A stretch of DNA of 64,000 bases from NCBI GenBank assembly GCA_963800975.1, contig CAWDDB010000021.1:186001-250000 (forward strand). Reading direction: 5' to 3'. Below the pieces are notes generated by a model, which was not told where the DNA came from, did no database searches, and was given only the letters and a program-made list of their open reading frames with translations. Each line of letters starts with the position of its first letter. The stretch's first letter is position 1. Source of the DNA: JALYGY01 sp963800975. Lineage in GTDB: Bacteria > Actinomycetota > Rubrobacteria > Rubrobacterales > Rubrobacteraceae. Below are positions 41,984 to 51,510 of this stretch, piece by piece. The translations under genes were made by a program, and so were the position numbers.

Positions 41984-42715
41984 CTACCTCGGTTGCTCTG
42001 TGGGGCGGACGACGACCTCGTTGACGCTTACGCGGGCTGGCTGGCTGACGGCGTAGAGGACGGCGGCCGCTATGTCCTCGGCCTGCAGCGGCGCGAAGCC
42101 CGACTGCTCGTAATACTCGTCCGTGTTCTGGTACGAGCTGGCGGGAAACTCGGTTCGCACGAGGCCTGGCTCGACGTTGATCACGCGCACGCCTTTCTCG
42201 TGCACGTCCAGGCGTAGGCCCTCGGCGAGGGCGGTAACGGCGTGCTTGGTGGCCGCGTAGACGGTCGCGTCGGCGCGAGGGACACGGCGGCCGGCTAGGC
42301 TGGAGACGAAGACGACGTCGCCCGATCCGCGGGCCAGCATGTGGCGCACGGCGGCGCGGGTCGCGTAGAGCACCCCGAGCACGTTCACGTCGAACATCGT
42401 TTTCCAGTCCTCGGGGTTGCCCTCGGGGATGGAGCCATAGAGCCCGACGCCCGCGTTGTTCACCAGGATCTCGAGCGAGCCGAAGCGCTCGACCGCTCTC
42501 GCCACCAGCGCCGCGCAGGCTGCTGGATCGGTGATGTCTGTCGGCGCGGCGAGCGCCCGTTCGCCCAGCTCATCGGCCAGGCCGTGCAGACGATCTTCGC
42601 GGCGGGCGGCGAGCACGACGTTGTAGCCCTCTCCGGCTAGCAGGCGGGCCGTGGCCTCGCCGATGCCGGAGGACGCGCCGGTCACGATCGCCGTTCTGTT
42701 CGCAAGGTCGATCAC
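41984..42715 (-). CDS. SDR family NAD(P)-dependent oxidoreductase
   Basis: 243 residues, classical SDR: TGASSGIG cofactor motif, VNNAGVG, Ser in FVSSLAG and YAATK active site. An Arg pair after beta-2 (AARRED) suggests NADP(H). The start overlaps the stop of the upstream SDR gene (ATGA), so the two are coupled. The substrate is not predictable. Confidence 0.9.
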   Translation of the reverse strand: MIDLANRTAIVTGASSGIGEATARLLAGEGYNVVLAARREDRLHGLADELGERALAAPTDITDPAACAALVARAVERFGSLEILVNNAGVGLYGSIPEGNPEDWKTMFDVNVLGVLYATRAAVRHMLARGSGDVVFVSSLAGRRVPRADATVYAATKHAVTALAEGLRLDVHEKGVRVINVEPGLVRTEFPASSYQNTDEYYEQSGFAPLQAEDIAAAVLYAVSQPARVSVNEVVVRPTEQPR

Positions 42716-43512
42716 GGTTCCTCCCTCAACGACTCGAGTTGCTCGAAGCGGATGATGTGGCCGTTCAGCCGGCCCGCGGCGGGGGTGCAGAGGTAGGAGA
42801 TCAGGTCAGCCGGCTCCTCGGGTTGGCGGAGCATCCCGAAGTCGCGGTAGCCCTGGAACATGCGGTAGAGCTGTTTGCCTATCAGGTTGGCGCCGAAGCC
42901 GCGCGACTCCTCCTGCATCCTGGTGTCCACCACGCCTGGGTAGACGCCGGTGGTGATGACGTTGTAGGGCTCTCCTTCGAGGGCGAGCACGCGGGTGAGT
43001 TGGTCGAGGGCGGCTTTGGAGGCGCCGTAGGCGGCCATGCCGGACAGCGGGTGTCGCGCGGCGGCGCTCGAGACGTTCACGATGCGCCCCCAGTTCTCGG
43101 CGGCCATCTGGGGCAACGCCTCCCTGGCGCAGATAAATGCCCCCGTGACGTTGACCTCGAAGACGCGGCGCCAGTCGGCGACCTGCGTGGCGGCCACGGG
43201 GAGCGGGACGCCCGGGACGGCCGCGTTGTTGATAAGGATGGTGACGGGACCGAGCTCGGCGCGGGCCCGCTCGAAGCCGGCGGCGACCGAATCCTCGTCG
43301 GCCACGTCGACGACGAGGGGGATGGCGGAGCCGCCGTTCGCCCCTATCTCGGAGGCGACGGCGTCGACCTCGTCCCTGGTGCGAGAGGCGACTGCGACGG
43401 CGGCGCCCTGCGTGGCGAGAAGCCGCGCCGTCGCCGCGCCGATGCCGCGCCCGCCCCCCGTTACGAAGGCGACCCGGCCGGCGTGAGGGCTATCATCCAC
43501 GACGACAATCAT
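42712..43512 (-). CDS. SDR family oxidoreductase
   Basis: About 266 residues from the ATG at 43512; the frame is open further upstream but without a good start. Motifs TGGGRGIG, INNAAVPG, NVSSAAAR and YGASK are present. SRTRDE after beta-2 suggests NADP(H). It forms a two-gene unit with the downstream SDR and is divergent from the Lon-N gene. Confidence 0.87.
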   Translation of the reverse strand: MIVVVDDSPHAGRVAFVTGGGRGIGAATARLLATQGAAVAVASRTRDEVDAVASEIGANGGSAIPLVVDVADEDSVAAGFERARAELGPVTILINNAAVPGVPLPVAATQVADWRRVFEVNVTGAFICAREALPQMAAENWGRIVNVSSAAARHPLSGMAAYGASKAALDQLTRVLALEGEPYNVITTGVYPGVVDTRMQEESRGFGANLIGKQLYRMFQGYRDFGMLRQPEEPADLISYLCTPAAGRLNGHIIRFEQLESLREEP

Positions 43513-43576
43513 ACCCGGCGCGGAGATCCGGCGGGTCTTGAGATAGAATGCCGGGACGATAGCAAAAGGAGCATGC

Positions 43577-44221
43577 GTGTCCGACATACCCCTTTTCCCG
43601 CTGAACGTGGTGCTCATGCCCGGGGCGCCGCTCCCGCTGCACATCTTCGAGGACCGCTACAAGCAGATGGTCAACGAGTGCCTGGAGAGCGAGAGCGAGT
43701 TCGGGATGGTGCTGGCCGACGAAGGAGGGACCCGACGGGTGGGCTGCACCGCCAGGATTGTCGAGCTCGTCGAGCGCTACGAGGACGGGCGGATGCTGAT
43801 CCTGGTCGAAGGCTCGCGTCGTTTCAAGCTCAACAGCATCCTGACCGGCAAGCCCTACTACGTCGGGGAGATCGAGTACATCGGCGAGGAGCCGCAGGAG
43901 GACGTGACGGCGGTGGCCGAGGAGTGCATAGCCCTGCTAGAGCGGGTCGTCGAGGCGGCGACGGAGGGGTCGGTCGGCATAGAGATACAGCCCCCCTACC
44001 GGAACCTCTCGTTCGCGATCGCGGGCCGCATAGACTTCGACCTGGAAACCAGGCAGCAGATCCTCGAGCTCACCTCGGAGAAGGGGCGCCTGGAGAAGGT
44101 CAGGGAACTCCTGACCGCGGCGGCCGAGCGCCTGGAACGCGAGCAACAGGCTCGCGAGAAGGCTCAGAAAAACGGTCACCTGCGCGGCGACTGGAGTCCT
44201 GGCGAGAAGGAGGACGAGTAG
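43577..44221 (+). CDS. LON peptidase substrate-binding domain protein
   Basis: 214 residues forming only the N-terminal Lon domain: IPLFPLNVVLMPGAPLPLHI, ALLERVV, and a helical C-terminus (RLEKVRELLTAAAERLER). No ATPase or protease domain. Such stand-alone proteins are common, with unclear function, possibly substrate adaptors. The GTG start follows AAAAGGAG, and a TAGAAT -10-like box lies about 30 bases upstream. Confidence 0.92.
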   Translation: MSDIPLFPLNVVLMPGAPLPLHIFEDRYKQMVNECLESESEFGMVLADEGGTRRVGCTARIVELVERYEDGRMLILVEGSRRFKLNSILTGKPYYVGEIEYIGEEPQEDVTAVAEECIALLERVVEAATEGSVGIEIQPPYRNLSFAIAGRIDFDLETRQQILELTSEKGRLEKVRELLTAAAERLEREQQAREKAQKNGHLRGDWSPGEKEDE

Positions 44222-44242
44222 GCTTCGGACCCGAAGCCCGCC

Positions 44243-45253
44243 TCAGAGCTTCCTGTCGGCCTCGGGTGGCAGGTTCCTCTCGGCTTCCTGCGGCAGGAAC
44301 TCCCTGATCCTGCGCAGGTTCTCCTGGTCCACCTTGTATACGAGGGGATCGGACGCGAGGGCCTCCTCGCCTGCGGCGGCCTTGATGCGCTCCACGAGGT
44401 TCTCTTCGACGAGCCACGACATCGAAGGGAGGACCTCGGCCAGGATACGCAGCCGCACCCTGCCGTCGCTCTCCTCGCGCTCGACGAGGCGCGGCGGGGC
44501 GAGGTAGAGCTCTGACGCCTCGTCCAGGGAGCCGAGGACGCGGGAGACGGCCTCTGGGTCGGAGAGCTGCACCTCGACGTTGAAGCGTTGCTGGCCCGAG
44601 ACGTAGTTGGTCACCCCCTGCATCATTCCGTTGGGCACGTAGCTGACCTCCCCGGAGAGGGAACGGATCTTGGTCATGCGCAGCCCAAGCTCCTCGACGA
44701 TGCCCGAGACGTTCTGCGGCTGCACGTGGATAAAGTCCCCGACGTTGTACTGGCCCTCGAAGATGATCGAGAACCCGGCGATCACGTCGCGCAGGAAGCT
44801 CTGGGCCCCGAAGCCTATGATCGCGGCGATGATCGTCGCGCCCGCCGTCGCCGGCAGCGGGTTCCGGACGAAGATGCTCACTATAAAGAGCACCACGATC
44901 AGGAACATGACGTAGCGCAGGGCGTTCCTTATCAAGGTGATGGCGGTGTCCTGGCGCTTGATGCGGGCCACGGCCTCCGCGTCGAGCAGGTCCTGGGCCC
45001 TGCGCCAGCGCCAGCGCAGCACGCGTGGCACCCCGTGCGTCAGCACCCGGTAGACGACCAGCCCGAGCACGACAACCAGCGCGGAGGCGATGACGTTGCC
45101 CACGAACTCCGTGCTGGTCAGGTAACCGTAGACGTCCCCGAAGAACTGCTGGACCCGCGAGAGCTCCCGACTCGTGTCCTTGGCGGTGTCGGTTACGGCG
45201 CCCCCGAGGTCGGAGGCCTTCTCGGTCCTCTCCTGTTGGATCGTCATTGACAT
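44243..45253 (-). CDS. mechanosensitive ion channel family protein (MscS)
   Basis: About 336 residues. Three transmembrane helices, with the pore-lining TM3 at ATIIAAIIGFGAQSFLRDVI followed by AGFSIIFEGQYNVGDFI, the MscS signature. The beta domain (VEELGLRMTKIRS, YVPNG) and alpha/beta domain follow. It should gate under membrane tension and release solutes on osmotic downshock, which fits the trehalose systems in this window. Several ATG starts are close; 45253 is chosen. Confidence 0.9.
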   Translation of the reverse strand: MSMTIQQERTEKASDLGGAVTDTAKDTSRELSRVQQFFGDVYGYLTSTEFVGNVIASALVVVLGLVVYRVLTHGVPRVLRWRWRRAQDLLDAEAVARIKRQDTAITLIRNALRYVMFLIVVLFIVSIFVRNPLPATAGATIIAAIIGFGAQSFLRDVIAGFSIIFEGQYNVGDFIHVQPQNVSGIVEELGLRMTKIRSLSGEVSYVPNGMMQGVTNYVSGQQRFNVEVQLSDPEAVSRVLGSLDEASELYLAPPRLVEREESDGRVRLRILAEVLPSMSWLVEENLVERIKAAAGEEALASDPLVYKVDQENLRRIREFLPQEAERNLPPEADRKL

Positions 45254-45400
45254 GGCGGCGCACATTAAAGTACCCCGATGGGCCGACCGCAAGGGCGTTT
45301 CTCCGCAACCGGGGGATGCGGGGCCCGCCTCAGGACCGTTATACTGCTCGCATCCCAGGCCGGGGAGGCCTGGCCAACACGGAGAGAAGGAGGACGGAGG

Positions 45401-45871
45401 GTGAGGAGATCAGCGCTCTTGCTCGTCGCGGTGGCGGTCGGGCTGCTCCTGGCCAGCGGGGTTGCCCTGGCGCGCACGGTGAACTGCGACGGCGGCGTGT
45501 GTCGTGGCACGAACGACCGCGACACCATGTTCGGCAGCGACAGGCGCGACACCATCTACACCCTCAAGGGAGCCGACCTCGCGCGCGGCGACCGCGGCAA
45601 CGACCTGATCAAGGGCGATGGCGGCAGGGACCGGCTGAGCGGCGGCAGGGGAAACGACGAGGTGAACGGCGGGGACGACGATGACGTGGTGGCCGGCAAC
45701 AGCGGGCACGACTCCCTGATCGGAGGCAACGGCGACGACCGCATCGAGGCTGTCGACGGCATGAGGGACCGTATTTCCTGCGGCAACGGCCGCCACGATA
45801 TCGCAGTCTACGACCGCGGTATCGACGACTTCGCCGACCGCGGCGCGTGCGAGGTGCTCAGGCCAAGGTAG
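45401..45871 (+). CDS. secreted calcium-binding RTX-repeat-like protein
   Basis: 156 residues. A signal peptide (RRSALLLVAVAVGLLLASGV, then ALA) precedes nonapeptide-like repeats GGxGxDxxx: KGDGGRDRLSGGRGNDEVNG, NSGHDSLIGGNGDDRIE. Three or four turns of a beta-roll are likely, with two Cys pairs that may form disulfides. The GTG start has GAAGGAGG upstream. Probably a small extracellular Ca-binding or structural protein. Confidence 0.82.
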   Translation: MRRSALLLVAVAVGLLLASGVALARTVNCDGGVCRGTNDRDTMFGSDRRDTIYTLKGADLARGDRGNDLIKGDGGRDRLSGGRGNDEVNGGDDDDVVAGNSGHDSLIGGNGDDRIEAVDGMRDRISCGNGRHDIAVYDRGIDDFADRGACEVLRPR

Positions 45872-45898
45872 GCCCCGACCTTCTGGGAAGCTCTGATC

Positions 45899-45923
45899 GG
45901 ATCGGGCCCCTCGGGCCCGATCC
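45899..45923 (+). terminator. hairpin after the RTX-like gene
   Basis: Perfect 11-bp arms (45899-45909, 45913-45923) with a CTC loop and no T tract. Confidence 0.6.
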
Positions 45924-46023
45924 GCGATCGTGCCAAAAATCATTCATTTGGGGGATGGCCCGGACGTGTTCGCTCGTGCATTATCCAGGTTGTCGGACGT
46001 GATCCAGGGTCAAAGGAGAGAAT

Positions 46024-46479
46024 ATGACCGAAGCAGCTTCGGGAGCGCCCGTGGCCACGGGAGACGTGCACGTGACCGGGAGGAGGATCCTGGCAATCAT
46101 CGTCGATGGCTTCGCGCTTGGCATCGTGTTCTGGATCCTGTCTTTGCTGTTTGGGACGAGCGACGTCGAGGGCGCCATGGTCAGCGGGTCGCTCGGAACC
46201 TTGGGCACGCTTCTCTACTTCCTGATCATCTTCGCCTACTTCGCTCTCCTGGAGGGCTACGTCGGGCAGACCGTGGGCAAGATGCTCCTCGGCATAAAGG
46301 TCGTCAGGGAGGGTAGCGGCGAACTGCCGGGTCTTGGCGCCGGCGCCATACGGACGATCCTGCGCGTCATAGACGTGCTGCCCTTTGCCTACCTCGTGGG
46401 CTTCATTGTCATCCAGTTCACCGCCAAGAACCAGCGCCTCGGGGACATGGCCGCCAACACCCTAGTCGTGCGCAAGTAG
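46024..46479 (+). CDS. RDD family membrane protein
   Basis: 151 residues. The first helix is followed by the family's VTGRRILAIIVDGFALG with R and D, then two more helices; GYVGQTVGKMLLGIKVV is the typical central motif. The end LGDMAANTLVVRK is conserved. RDD proteins may act in ion antiport or stress, but function is mostly unknown. AAAGGAGAG precedes the ATG. Confidence 0.9.
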   Translation: MTEAASGAPVATGDVHVTGRRILAIIVDGFALGIVFWILSLLFGTSDVEGAMVSGSLGTLGTLLYFLIIFAYFALLEGYVGQTVGKMLLGIKVVREGSGELPGLGAGAIRTILRVIDVLPFAYLVGFIVIQFTAKNQRLGDMAANTLVVRK

Positions 46480-46503
46480 AGCCACGAATCGACCGAACAG
46501 GCC

Positions 46504-46534
46504 GGCCGGGGCGTCTACAGTGCCCCGGCCCCTT
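46504..46534. terminator. bidirectional terminator between RDD and ddl
   Basis: GGCCGGGGC (46504-46512) and GCCCCGGCC (46522-46530) form a 9-bp stem with a nine-base loop between convergent genes, followed by CCTTTA. Confidence 0.75.
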
Positions 46535-47595
46535 TATTCGCCGTGGCGTTCGAGGGCCAGCTGGACCAGGCGGTCGAGCAGGTCTTCGTAGGAGATGCCG
46601 CTCGCGGCCCAGAGCCTGGAGTAGACGCTGGTCGGGGTGAAGCCCGGGATGGTGTTGATCTCGTTGAGTAGCAACCGTCCGGTCGACCTTTCGATAAAGA
46701 AGTCCACCCTGGCCATGCCTGCGGCGTCCACGGCCTCGTACGCCGCGAGGGCTATGCGCCGTATCTCGGAGGAGACCTTCTCAGGGACGTCGGCGGGGAC
46801 GAGGAGGTCCATCCCGCCCTCGGCGTACTTGGCCTCGTAGTCGTAGAACTCGTTGTTCTTGACCACGATCTCCCCCGGCACGGAGACGTCGGCCCCCTCG
46901 TTGCCTAGAACAGAGACCTCTATCTCCCGCGCGTCCACGCCGGCCTCGACTATCAAGCGCCGGTCGAGCGCGGCCGCCTCGTCGAGGGCGCGCTCCAGCT
47001 CCCCGGCGTTCTCGGCCTTGCCGATGCCGACGCTGGAGCCGAGGTTCGCCGGCTTGACGAAGCAAGGGTACCCGAACGACCCCTCGACGCGCCGGATCCA
47101 ACCGTCCCCGTCGCCTTCCCACTCCTTGCGGGTCATGCCGAGCCACTCGACCTGCGGGAGGCCGTGGTGGCCGAAGACCTTCTTCATGGTCAGCTTGTCC
47201 ATCCCGACGGCGCTCGCGAGCACCCCGCTCCCGACGTAGGGGATGCCGGCGAGCTCGAGCATGCCCTGGATAGTGCCGTCCTCCCCGCAGGGCCCGTGCA
47301 GCACCGGGAAGACCACGTCCACCGAATCCAGCGCCGCGGGCAACCTCTCCTCCGATCTCGCAGGTACGCCGGAGACCCCAGCGTTCGGGGCTGCGGTTAT
47401 CTCCCCGGCGCTCCTGGTCTCCAGCTCGCGCATGGGGTCGCCGGAGGAGATCCAACGTCCCTCCCGGGTGATGCCGACGGGGACGACCTCGTGGCGTCCG
47501 CCGCCTACAAGCGCATGCATGACGGCGCGGGCCGAGGACAGCGAGACCTCGTGCTCCCCGCTCCGACCGCCGAAGACGACCATGACCCGCGCCAA
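46534..47595 (-). CDS. ddl: D-alanine--D-alanine ligase
   Basis: About 353 residues of the ATP-grasp fold. The N-terminus VMVVFGGRSGEHEVSLSSA, the substrate loop GPCGEDGTIQGMLE, FVKPANLGSSVGIGKA, and INTIPGFTPTSVYSRL are diagnostic. It joins two D-Ala for peptidoglycan precursors. The terminal-Tyr/Phe choice that marks van-type ligases was not assessed. The TTG start at 47595 is chosen because GAGAGGAG is just upstream. It ends the apgM-udg-HD-ddl gene string. Confidence 0.95.
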   Translation of the reverse strand: MARVMVVFGGRSGEHEVSLSSARAVMHALVGGGRHEVVPVGITREGRWISSGDPMRELETRSAGEITAAPNAGVSGVPARSEERLPAALDSVDVVFPVLHGPCGEDGTIQGMLELAGIPYVGSGVLASAVGMDKLTMKKVFGHHGLPQVEWLGMTRKEWEGDGDGWIRRVEGSFGYPCFVKPANLGSSVGIGKAENAGELERALDEAAALDRRLIVEAGVDAREIEVSVLGNEGADVSVPGEIVVKNNEFYDYEAKYAEGGMDLLVPADVPEKVSSEIRRIALAAYEAVDAAGMARVDFFIERSTGRLLLNEINTIPGFTPTSVYSRLWAASGISYEDLLDRLVQLALERHGE

Positions 47596-47655
47596 AACGC
47601 TACTCCTCTCCAATCCAGCGCGCCCATCGTAACAGAGGACGCGGCCGGCGCTGCG

Positions 47656-48219
47656 TCAGGCACCCTTTGGCGCGAGGCCCAGGACATCGGACCTCTCGCG
47701 CAGGGCCGCGGCCACGAACTCGATGTGCTCGTTGAGGTCCACGTCGAGCTCCTCGGCTCCGCGCGCGATATCCTCGCGGTCCACCGCGGCGGCGAAAGAC
47801 TTCTGCTTCATCTTCTTGCGGACGCTCTTGGCTTTGAGGCCTTCCAGCCCGTCCGGGCGCATGAGCGCCACCGCAACCACGAAGCCGGAGAGCTCGTCGA
47901 CGGCGTAGAGGGTCCTGGACATGAGGGTGTCGCGGGGGACGTCGAGGTAGTCGGCGTGGCCCTTTATGGCGTGGAGGACGTCCTCGGGGTAGCCCCTCCT
48001 CTCGAGCTCCGCGACCCCGACCATCGGGTGCTCGTCCGGCGTCGGGTGCTTCTCGTAGTCCATGTCGTGCAGGAGCCCGGTTATTCCCCACTTCTCCTCG
48101 TCCTCGCCGAACTTCCTCGCGTAGGCACGCATGGCTGCCTCGACGGCGAGCATGTGCTTTCGTAGGGACTCGCTCCCGGTCCACTCGCAGAGCAGGTCCC
48201 ACGATTCCTGTCGATCCAA
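47656..48219 (-). CDS. HD domain-containing protein
   Basis: 187 residues. The metal-binding HD elements are LRKHMLAVE, LLHDMDYEKHP and AIKGHADY, with VDELSGF further on. This matches the HDIG-type phosphohydrolases often annotated only as HD domain proteins. A positively charged segment (SVRKKMKQKSF) follows. AAAGGAGG precedes the ATG. Substrate unknown; possibly a nucleotide. Confidence 0.9.
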   Translation of the reverse strand: MDRQESWDLLCEWTGSESLRKHMLAVEAAMRAYARKFGEDEEKWGITGLLHDMDYEKHPTPDEHPMVGVAELERRGYPEDVLHAIKGHADYLDVPRDTLMSRTLYAVDELSGFVVAVALMRPDGLEGLKAKSVRKKMKQKSFAAAVDREDIARGAEELDVDLNEHIEFVAAALRERSDVLGLAPKGA

Positions 48220-48276
48220 GGTGTGCCTCCTTTCGGTCGGCAGTTACAAACTTTCGGCGGTCAGCCGCCGGTGAGC

Positions 48277-48948
48277 TCAGCCTTCGGCCAGGCGACGCGC
48301 CCGCACGAGCACGGCGTCTAGCATCTCGGGCTTGAGCACGCCGGTAAAGGTGTTCTGCTGCGAGGGGTGGTAGCTGCCGAGTAGGGTCACGTCGTCGGCC
48401 GCCTTCTCCTCCGCGCCGTGGCCGAACTTCGGCTTGGGCCTGGTGCCGTATAGCCGAAGCGCCGCGTCCCAGGCGAAGGCGCCAAGGCAGACGACTACCT
48501 TCGCGTCGAGCAGCCCCAGCTCGCGGGCGGCGTAGGGGAGACATTCGTCGCGCTCCGCGGGGGTCGGCCTGTTCTGCGGCGGGGCGCATCGGACGGCGGC
48601 CGAGATCCAGAGCCCAGATAGCCGCGCGCCGTCCTCGATGGTTCTCGAGACGGCCCTGTCCGAGAAACCCGTACGGTACAACGCGCCGAAGAGAAAATCT
48701 CCCGAGCGATCGCCGGTAAAGTAGCGGCCGGTTCTGTTCGCGCCGTGGGCCGCGGGGGCCAGCCCGAGGATCACGACCTTCGCCTCTGAATCGCCAAATC
48801 CGGGCACGGGACGGCCCCAGTACTCCTCATCTTTGAAGGCCGCCCGCTTCTCGCGAGCCACCTCCTCGCGCCACTCCACCAGCCGCGGGCAGCGCCGGCA
48901 CCCGACGATCTCGCGTTCCAGCGCGGCGAGGGAGGCAGCGCGTCTCAC
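48277..48948 (-). CDS. uracil-DNA glycosylase, family 5 (UdgB type)
   Basis: About 223 residues. Four Cys for the 4Fe-4S cluster are seen in GCRRCPRL and RCAPPQNRP...DEC. Motif GLAPAAHGANRTGRYFTGDR lacks the catalytic Asp/Asn of families 1 and 4, as in family 5. HPSQQNTFTG is the second active-site motif. It removes uracil and possibly hypoxanthine from DNA. The GTG start overlaps the stop of apgM (GTGA). Longer in-frame starts would run into apgM. Confidence 0.92.
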   Translation of the reverse strand: MRRAASLAALEREIVGCRRCPRLVEWREEVAREKRAAFKDEEYWGRPVPGFGDSEAKVVILGLAPAAHGANRTGRYFTGDRSGDFLFGALYRTGFSDRAVSRTIEDGARLSGLWISAAVRCAPPQNRPTPAERDECLPYAARELGLLDAKVVVCLGAFAWDAALRLYGTRPKPKFGHGAEEKAADDVTLLGSYHPSQQNTFTGVLKPEMLDAVLVRARRLAEG

Positions 48949-50153
48949 GCCCCGTAGCGGTTGAGCTTCAGGGCGTGGCCCATGAGGAGGCCCATGATCT
49001 CCTCTGCAGGAAAGGCGCCGAGCGAGCCGCCGGCGCACGTCCGCTCCCCGAAGCTGTCTGCCGTCGGCAGGGCATAGGGGGACGAGAGGAGGAATGGCAC
49101 CCCGTGCCAGGAGTGGCTCTCGAGCTTCGCGGGCGTCGCGTGGTCGCCGGTTACGGCCAGAGCGTCGGGTCCGAGGTCGAGGACGCCGGGTATCTGGGCG
49201 TCCACCTCCTCTATGACGGCGGCCTTGCGCTCGAAGTCGCCGTCCTCGCCGGCTGCGTCGGTCGGCTTGACGTGCAGAAAGAAGAAGTCGTGGCTGTCCC
49301 AGTTCTCCTTCAGGGTCTCGAACTCGCCGGCGATGCCCTCGCCTTCCTTCAGGAGCTCCATCCCGGCGAGCCTGGCGAGGCCCTTGTACATCGGGTAGCT
49401 CGCTATGGCTGCGGCGTTCAGGTCGTAGGTCTCGTCGAAAGAGGGGAGCCTGGGGTGCTGCCCGAAACCGCGCATCAGGACGGCATTGGCCGGGTGCTGG
49501 TCCTCGAGGATCTCGTTCGCCTGCTCGATAAACGCGTTCGCGAGGGCGGCGCTCTTCTCCGCCTCGGGCGAGCCGTCGGTCGGCTTGACGGGAAGAGGTT
49601 CGAGGCCGGTGCGCTGCGGGTCGGAGTCCGCCAGATGATCCGAGAGGCCCTCGCCGCGGAAGACGACGACGGCCCTGTACTCCTTCTCGTGGGTGACGAA
49701 GGTCTCGACGCCCTCGAGCGAGACGTTCTCGTTCAGCAACGCGACCAGTTCCTCGCCCTTCTCGGACGGAATGCGTCCAGCCCTCCGGTCGGAGATCTTG
49801 CCGTCCTCGTCCAGGGTGGCGAAGTTGAGGCGGGCGGCGAGGTCGTTCTCGCCCAGGTCGAAGCCAACGCCGAGGGCGCTCAGGACGCCGCGCCCGACGA
49901 CGTAGCGCAGGGGGTCGTAGCCGAAGAGGGCGAGGTGGCCAGGTCCGCTCCCCGGGCTCACGCCGGCCGCGACCGGGCGCGAGAGCCCCAGGTCGGAGCC
50001 GGCGGCCAGGGCGTCGAGGTTTGGGGAGTTGGCCGCCTCGAGCTCGGTCGGACCGGAGGGGTCGAGGGGCAGCCCGCCGAGGCCGTCCAGGATGAGAAGC
50101 AGGATCTTCGAATCGGTCTTGACCGACAGCTCGCGCATGAGATCCAGGTCCAA
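48945..50153 (-). CDS. apgM: 2,3-bisphosphoglycerate-independent phosphoglycerate mutase, archaeal type
   Basis: 402 residues of the alkaline-phosphatase superfamily. Landmarks: LLILDGLGGLP (metal Asp), a Ser nucleophile in VSPGSGPGHLALFGYDP, FVTHEKEYRAVVVFRG, FFFLHVKPTDAAGEDGD and VTGDHATPAKLESHSWHGVP. It interconverts 3- and 2-phosphoglycerate in glycolysis. ATG start; an upstream divergent promoter region is shared with the MBL gene. It begins a four-gene minus-strand string. Confidence 0.93.
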   Translation of the reverse strand: MDLDLMRELSVKTDSKILLLILDGLGGLPLDPSGPTELEAANSPNLDALAAGSDLGLSRPVAAGVSPGSGPGHLALFGYDPLRYVVGRGVLSALGVGFDLGENDLAARLNFATLDEDGKISDRRAGRIPSEKGEELVALLNENVSLEGVETFVTHEKEYRAVVVFRGEGLSDHLADSDPQRTGLEPLPVKPTDGSPEAEKSAALANAFIEQANEILEDQHPANAVLMRGFGQHPRLPSFDETYDLNAAAIASYPMYKGLARLAGMELLKEGEGIAGEFETLKENWDSHDFFFLHVKPTDAAGEDGDFERKAAVIEEVDAQIPGVLDLGPDALAVTGDHATPAKLESHSWHGVPFLLSSPYALPTADSFGERTCAGGSLGAFPAEEIMGLLMGHALKLNRYGA

Positions 50154-50315
50154 AACGCTCCTCCTCTTCTCGAGTTTCGGCAGTCTAGCAGAAGGGATTC
50201 CCGTTAACGCTGGGCTCGAAACGGATCGCCCGGGGCAAAGACCACCCCCGACATCAACCCCGAGCCCGTTCTGCTACGCTGCGACGGAGCGGCACACGAC
50301 CTTCGCGAGGGATAC

Positions 50316-51233
50316 ATGAGAATCGAGACCATAGACCTGAATTTCCTGGGCGCTCGGGAGATCATCGCGACCTTCCTGCTCGTCGGTGACGATGCCGCGG
50401 CCATCGTCGAGACGGGTCCCGCAACCTGCCTCGACTCACTCATGGGTGGGCTCGATGGACACGGGGTCTCGCGCGAGGACGTGCGCGAGGTCTTTCTGAC
50501 GCACATACACCTCGATCACGCGGGGGCCTCGGGCCACCTCGCGGACCTGCTCCCGAACGCGACCTTCTACGTGCACGAGGTCGGCGTTCCCCACCTGGTC
50601 GACCCGTCCAAGCTGTGGAAGAGCGCGACCCGCATCTACGGGGACAGGATGGACGAGCTCTGGGGCGAGGCGCGCCCCGTACCCGAGGATCGCATCGAGG
50701 TCCTGAAGGGCGGTGAGGAGCTGGCAGCTGCCGGCGGTGTGCTTGCGGCGTGCTACACGCCCGGCCACGCCTACCACCACATCGCCTACCTGGAGCCCGA
50801 CTCGGGCCTGCTCTTTGCCGGCGACGTCGCGGGCATCCGGCTACCGGGCCAGTCCTACGTCCGCCCTCCGACGCCGCCGCCCGAGGTAGACCTCGAGGCT
50901 TGGGTGCAGAGCATAGAGGAGATGCGCCGCATCTCGCCCCGGGCCCTCTGTCCGACACACTTCGGGACCTTCGAGGACGTCGAGCGGCACCTTGGCGAGC
51001 TCGAGCAGAGGCTGCAGAGCTGGGTCCTCTTTGTCGGGGACCGTATGCAAGCCGGGGCGGAGCGGGAGGAGATCGCCGACGAGCTCAGGACCGAAGGCGA
51101 CGCCGGGATGCTCGCCGAGGGGGCAACCATGGAGGAGGCGCGCCGCTACGACCTCGCCGGCGAGTACGTCAACCTCGCCGATGGCCTAATGAGGTACGTG
51201 TCGAAGCGGCGCGAACAGGCTGGGACCGGGTAG
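50316..51233 (+). CDS. MBL fold metallo-hydrolase
   Basis: 305 residues. The zinc motif is LTHIHLDHAG, with further ligands in PGHAYHH and LFAGDVAG and CPTHFG. The C-terminal 80 residues are helical (ELEQRLQSWVLFVGDRMQAG). It is of the general glyoxalase II-like type; substrate unknown. The only ribosome-binding-site candidate is weak (GAGGG). Divergent from apgM. Confidence 0.9.
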   Translation: MRIETIDLNFLGAREIIATFLLVGDDAAAIVETGPATCLDSLMGGLDGHGVSREDVREVFLTHIHLDHAGASGHLADLLPNATFYVHEVGVPHLVDPSKLWKSATRIYGDRMDELWGEARPVPEDRIEVLKGGEELAAAGGVLAACYTPGHAYHHIAYLEPDSGLLFAGDVAGIRLPGQSYVRPPTPPPEVDLEAWVQSIEEMRRISPRALCPTHFGTFEDVERHLGELEQRLQSWVLFVGDRMQAGAEREEIADELRTEGDAGMLAEGATMEEARRYDLAGEYVNLADGLMRYVSKRREQAGTG

Positions 51234-51385
51234 AGGTCCTGCGGCGCTGGTAATCGATTCGGGCCCGAGAGGCTGCTGGCACAAGTCGACGCGACTGGCC
51301 TGGGGGTGGACTTCCGCTTTCTTGTGCGGAGCAATCGGCGGACCGCAACCCTGTTGTTCTCAACGGCTAGAAACGCTCGAGAAAC

Positions 51386-51510
51386 GGCAAAGTTAGCCCA
51401 TTTGGGGGATGCGCTTGCCTCCAACGGCGTACTAAGCTACTCCCGTAACTAGTAGCAGGGGGTGGAGTGGGCACTCTCCGCCACCAAGGATCGAGGGAGA
51501 GTGAACAGAA
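51386..51510 (+). promoter_or_regulatory. possible structured 5' leader of the CAP-domain gene
   Basis: Three potential hairpins follow each other: GGCAA...TTGCC (51386-51418), GCTACT...AGTAGC (51435-51455) and a GGTGG...CCACC stem (51461-51485). The first part has a GGCAAA and GGGATGCG arrangement vaguely like c-di-GMP-I riboswitches, but the fit is incomplete. Gap 51234-51514 has no gene. Confidence 0.25.
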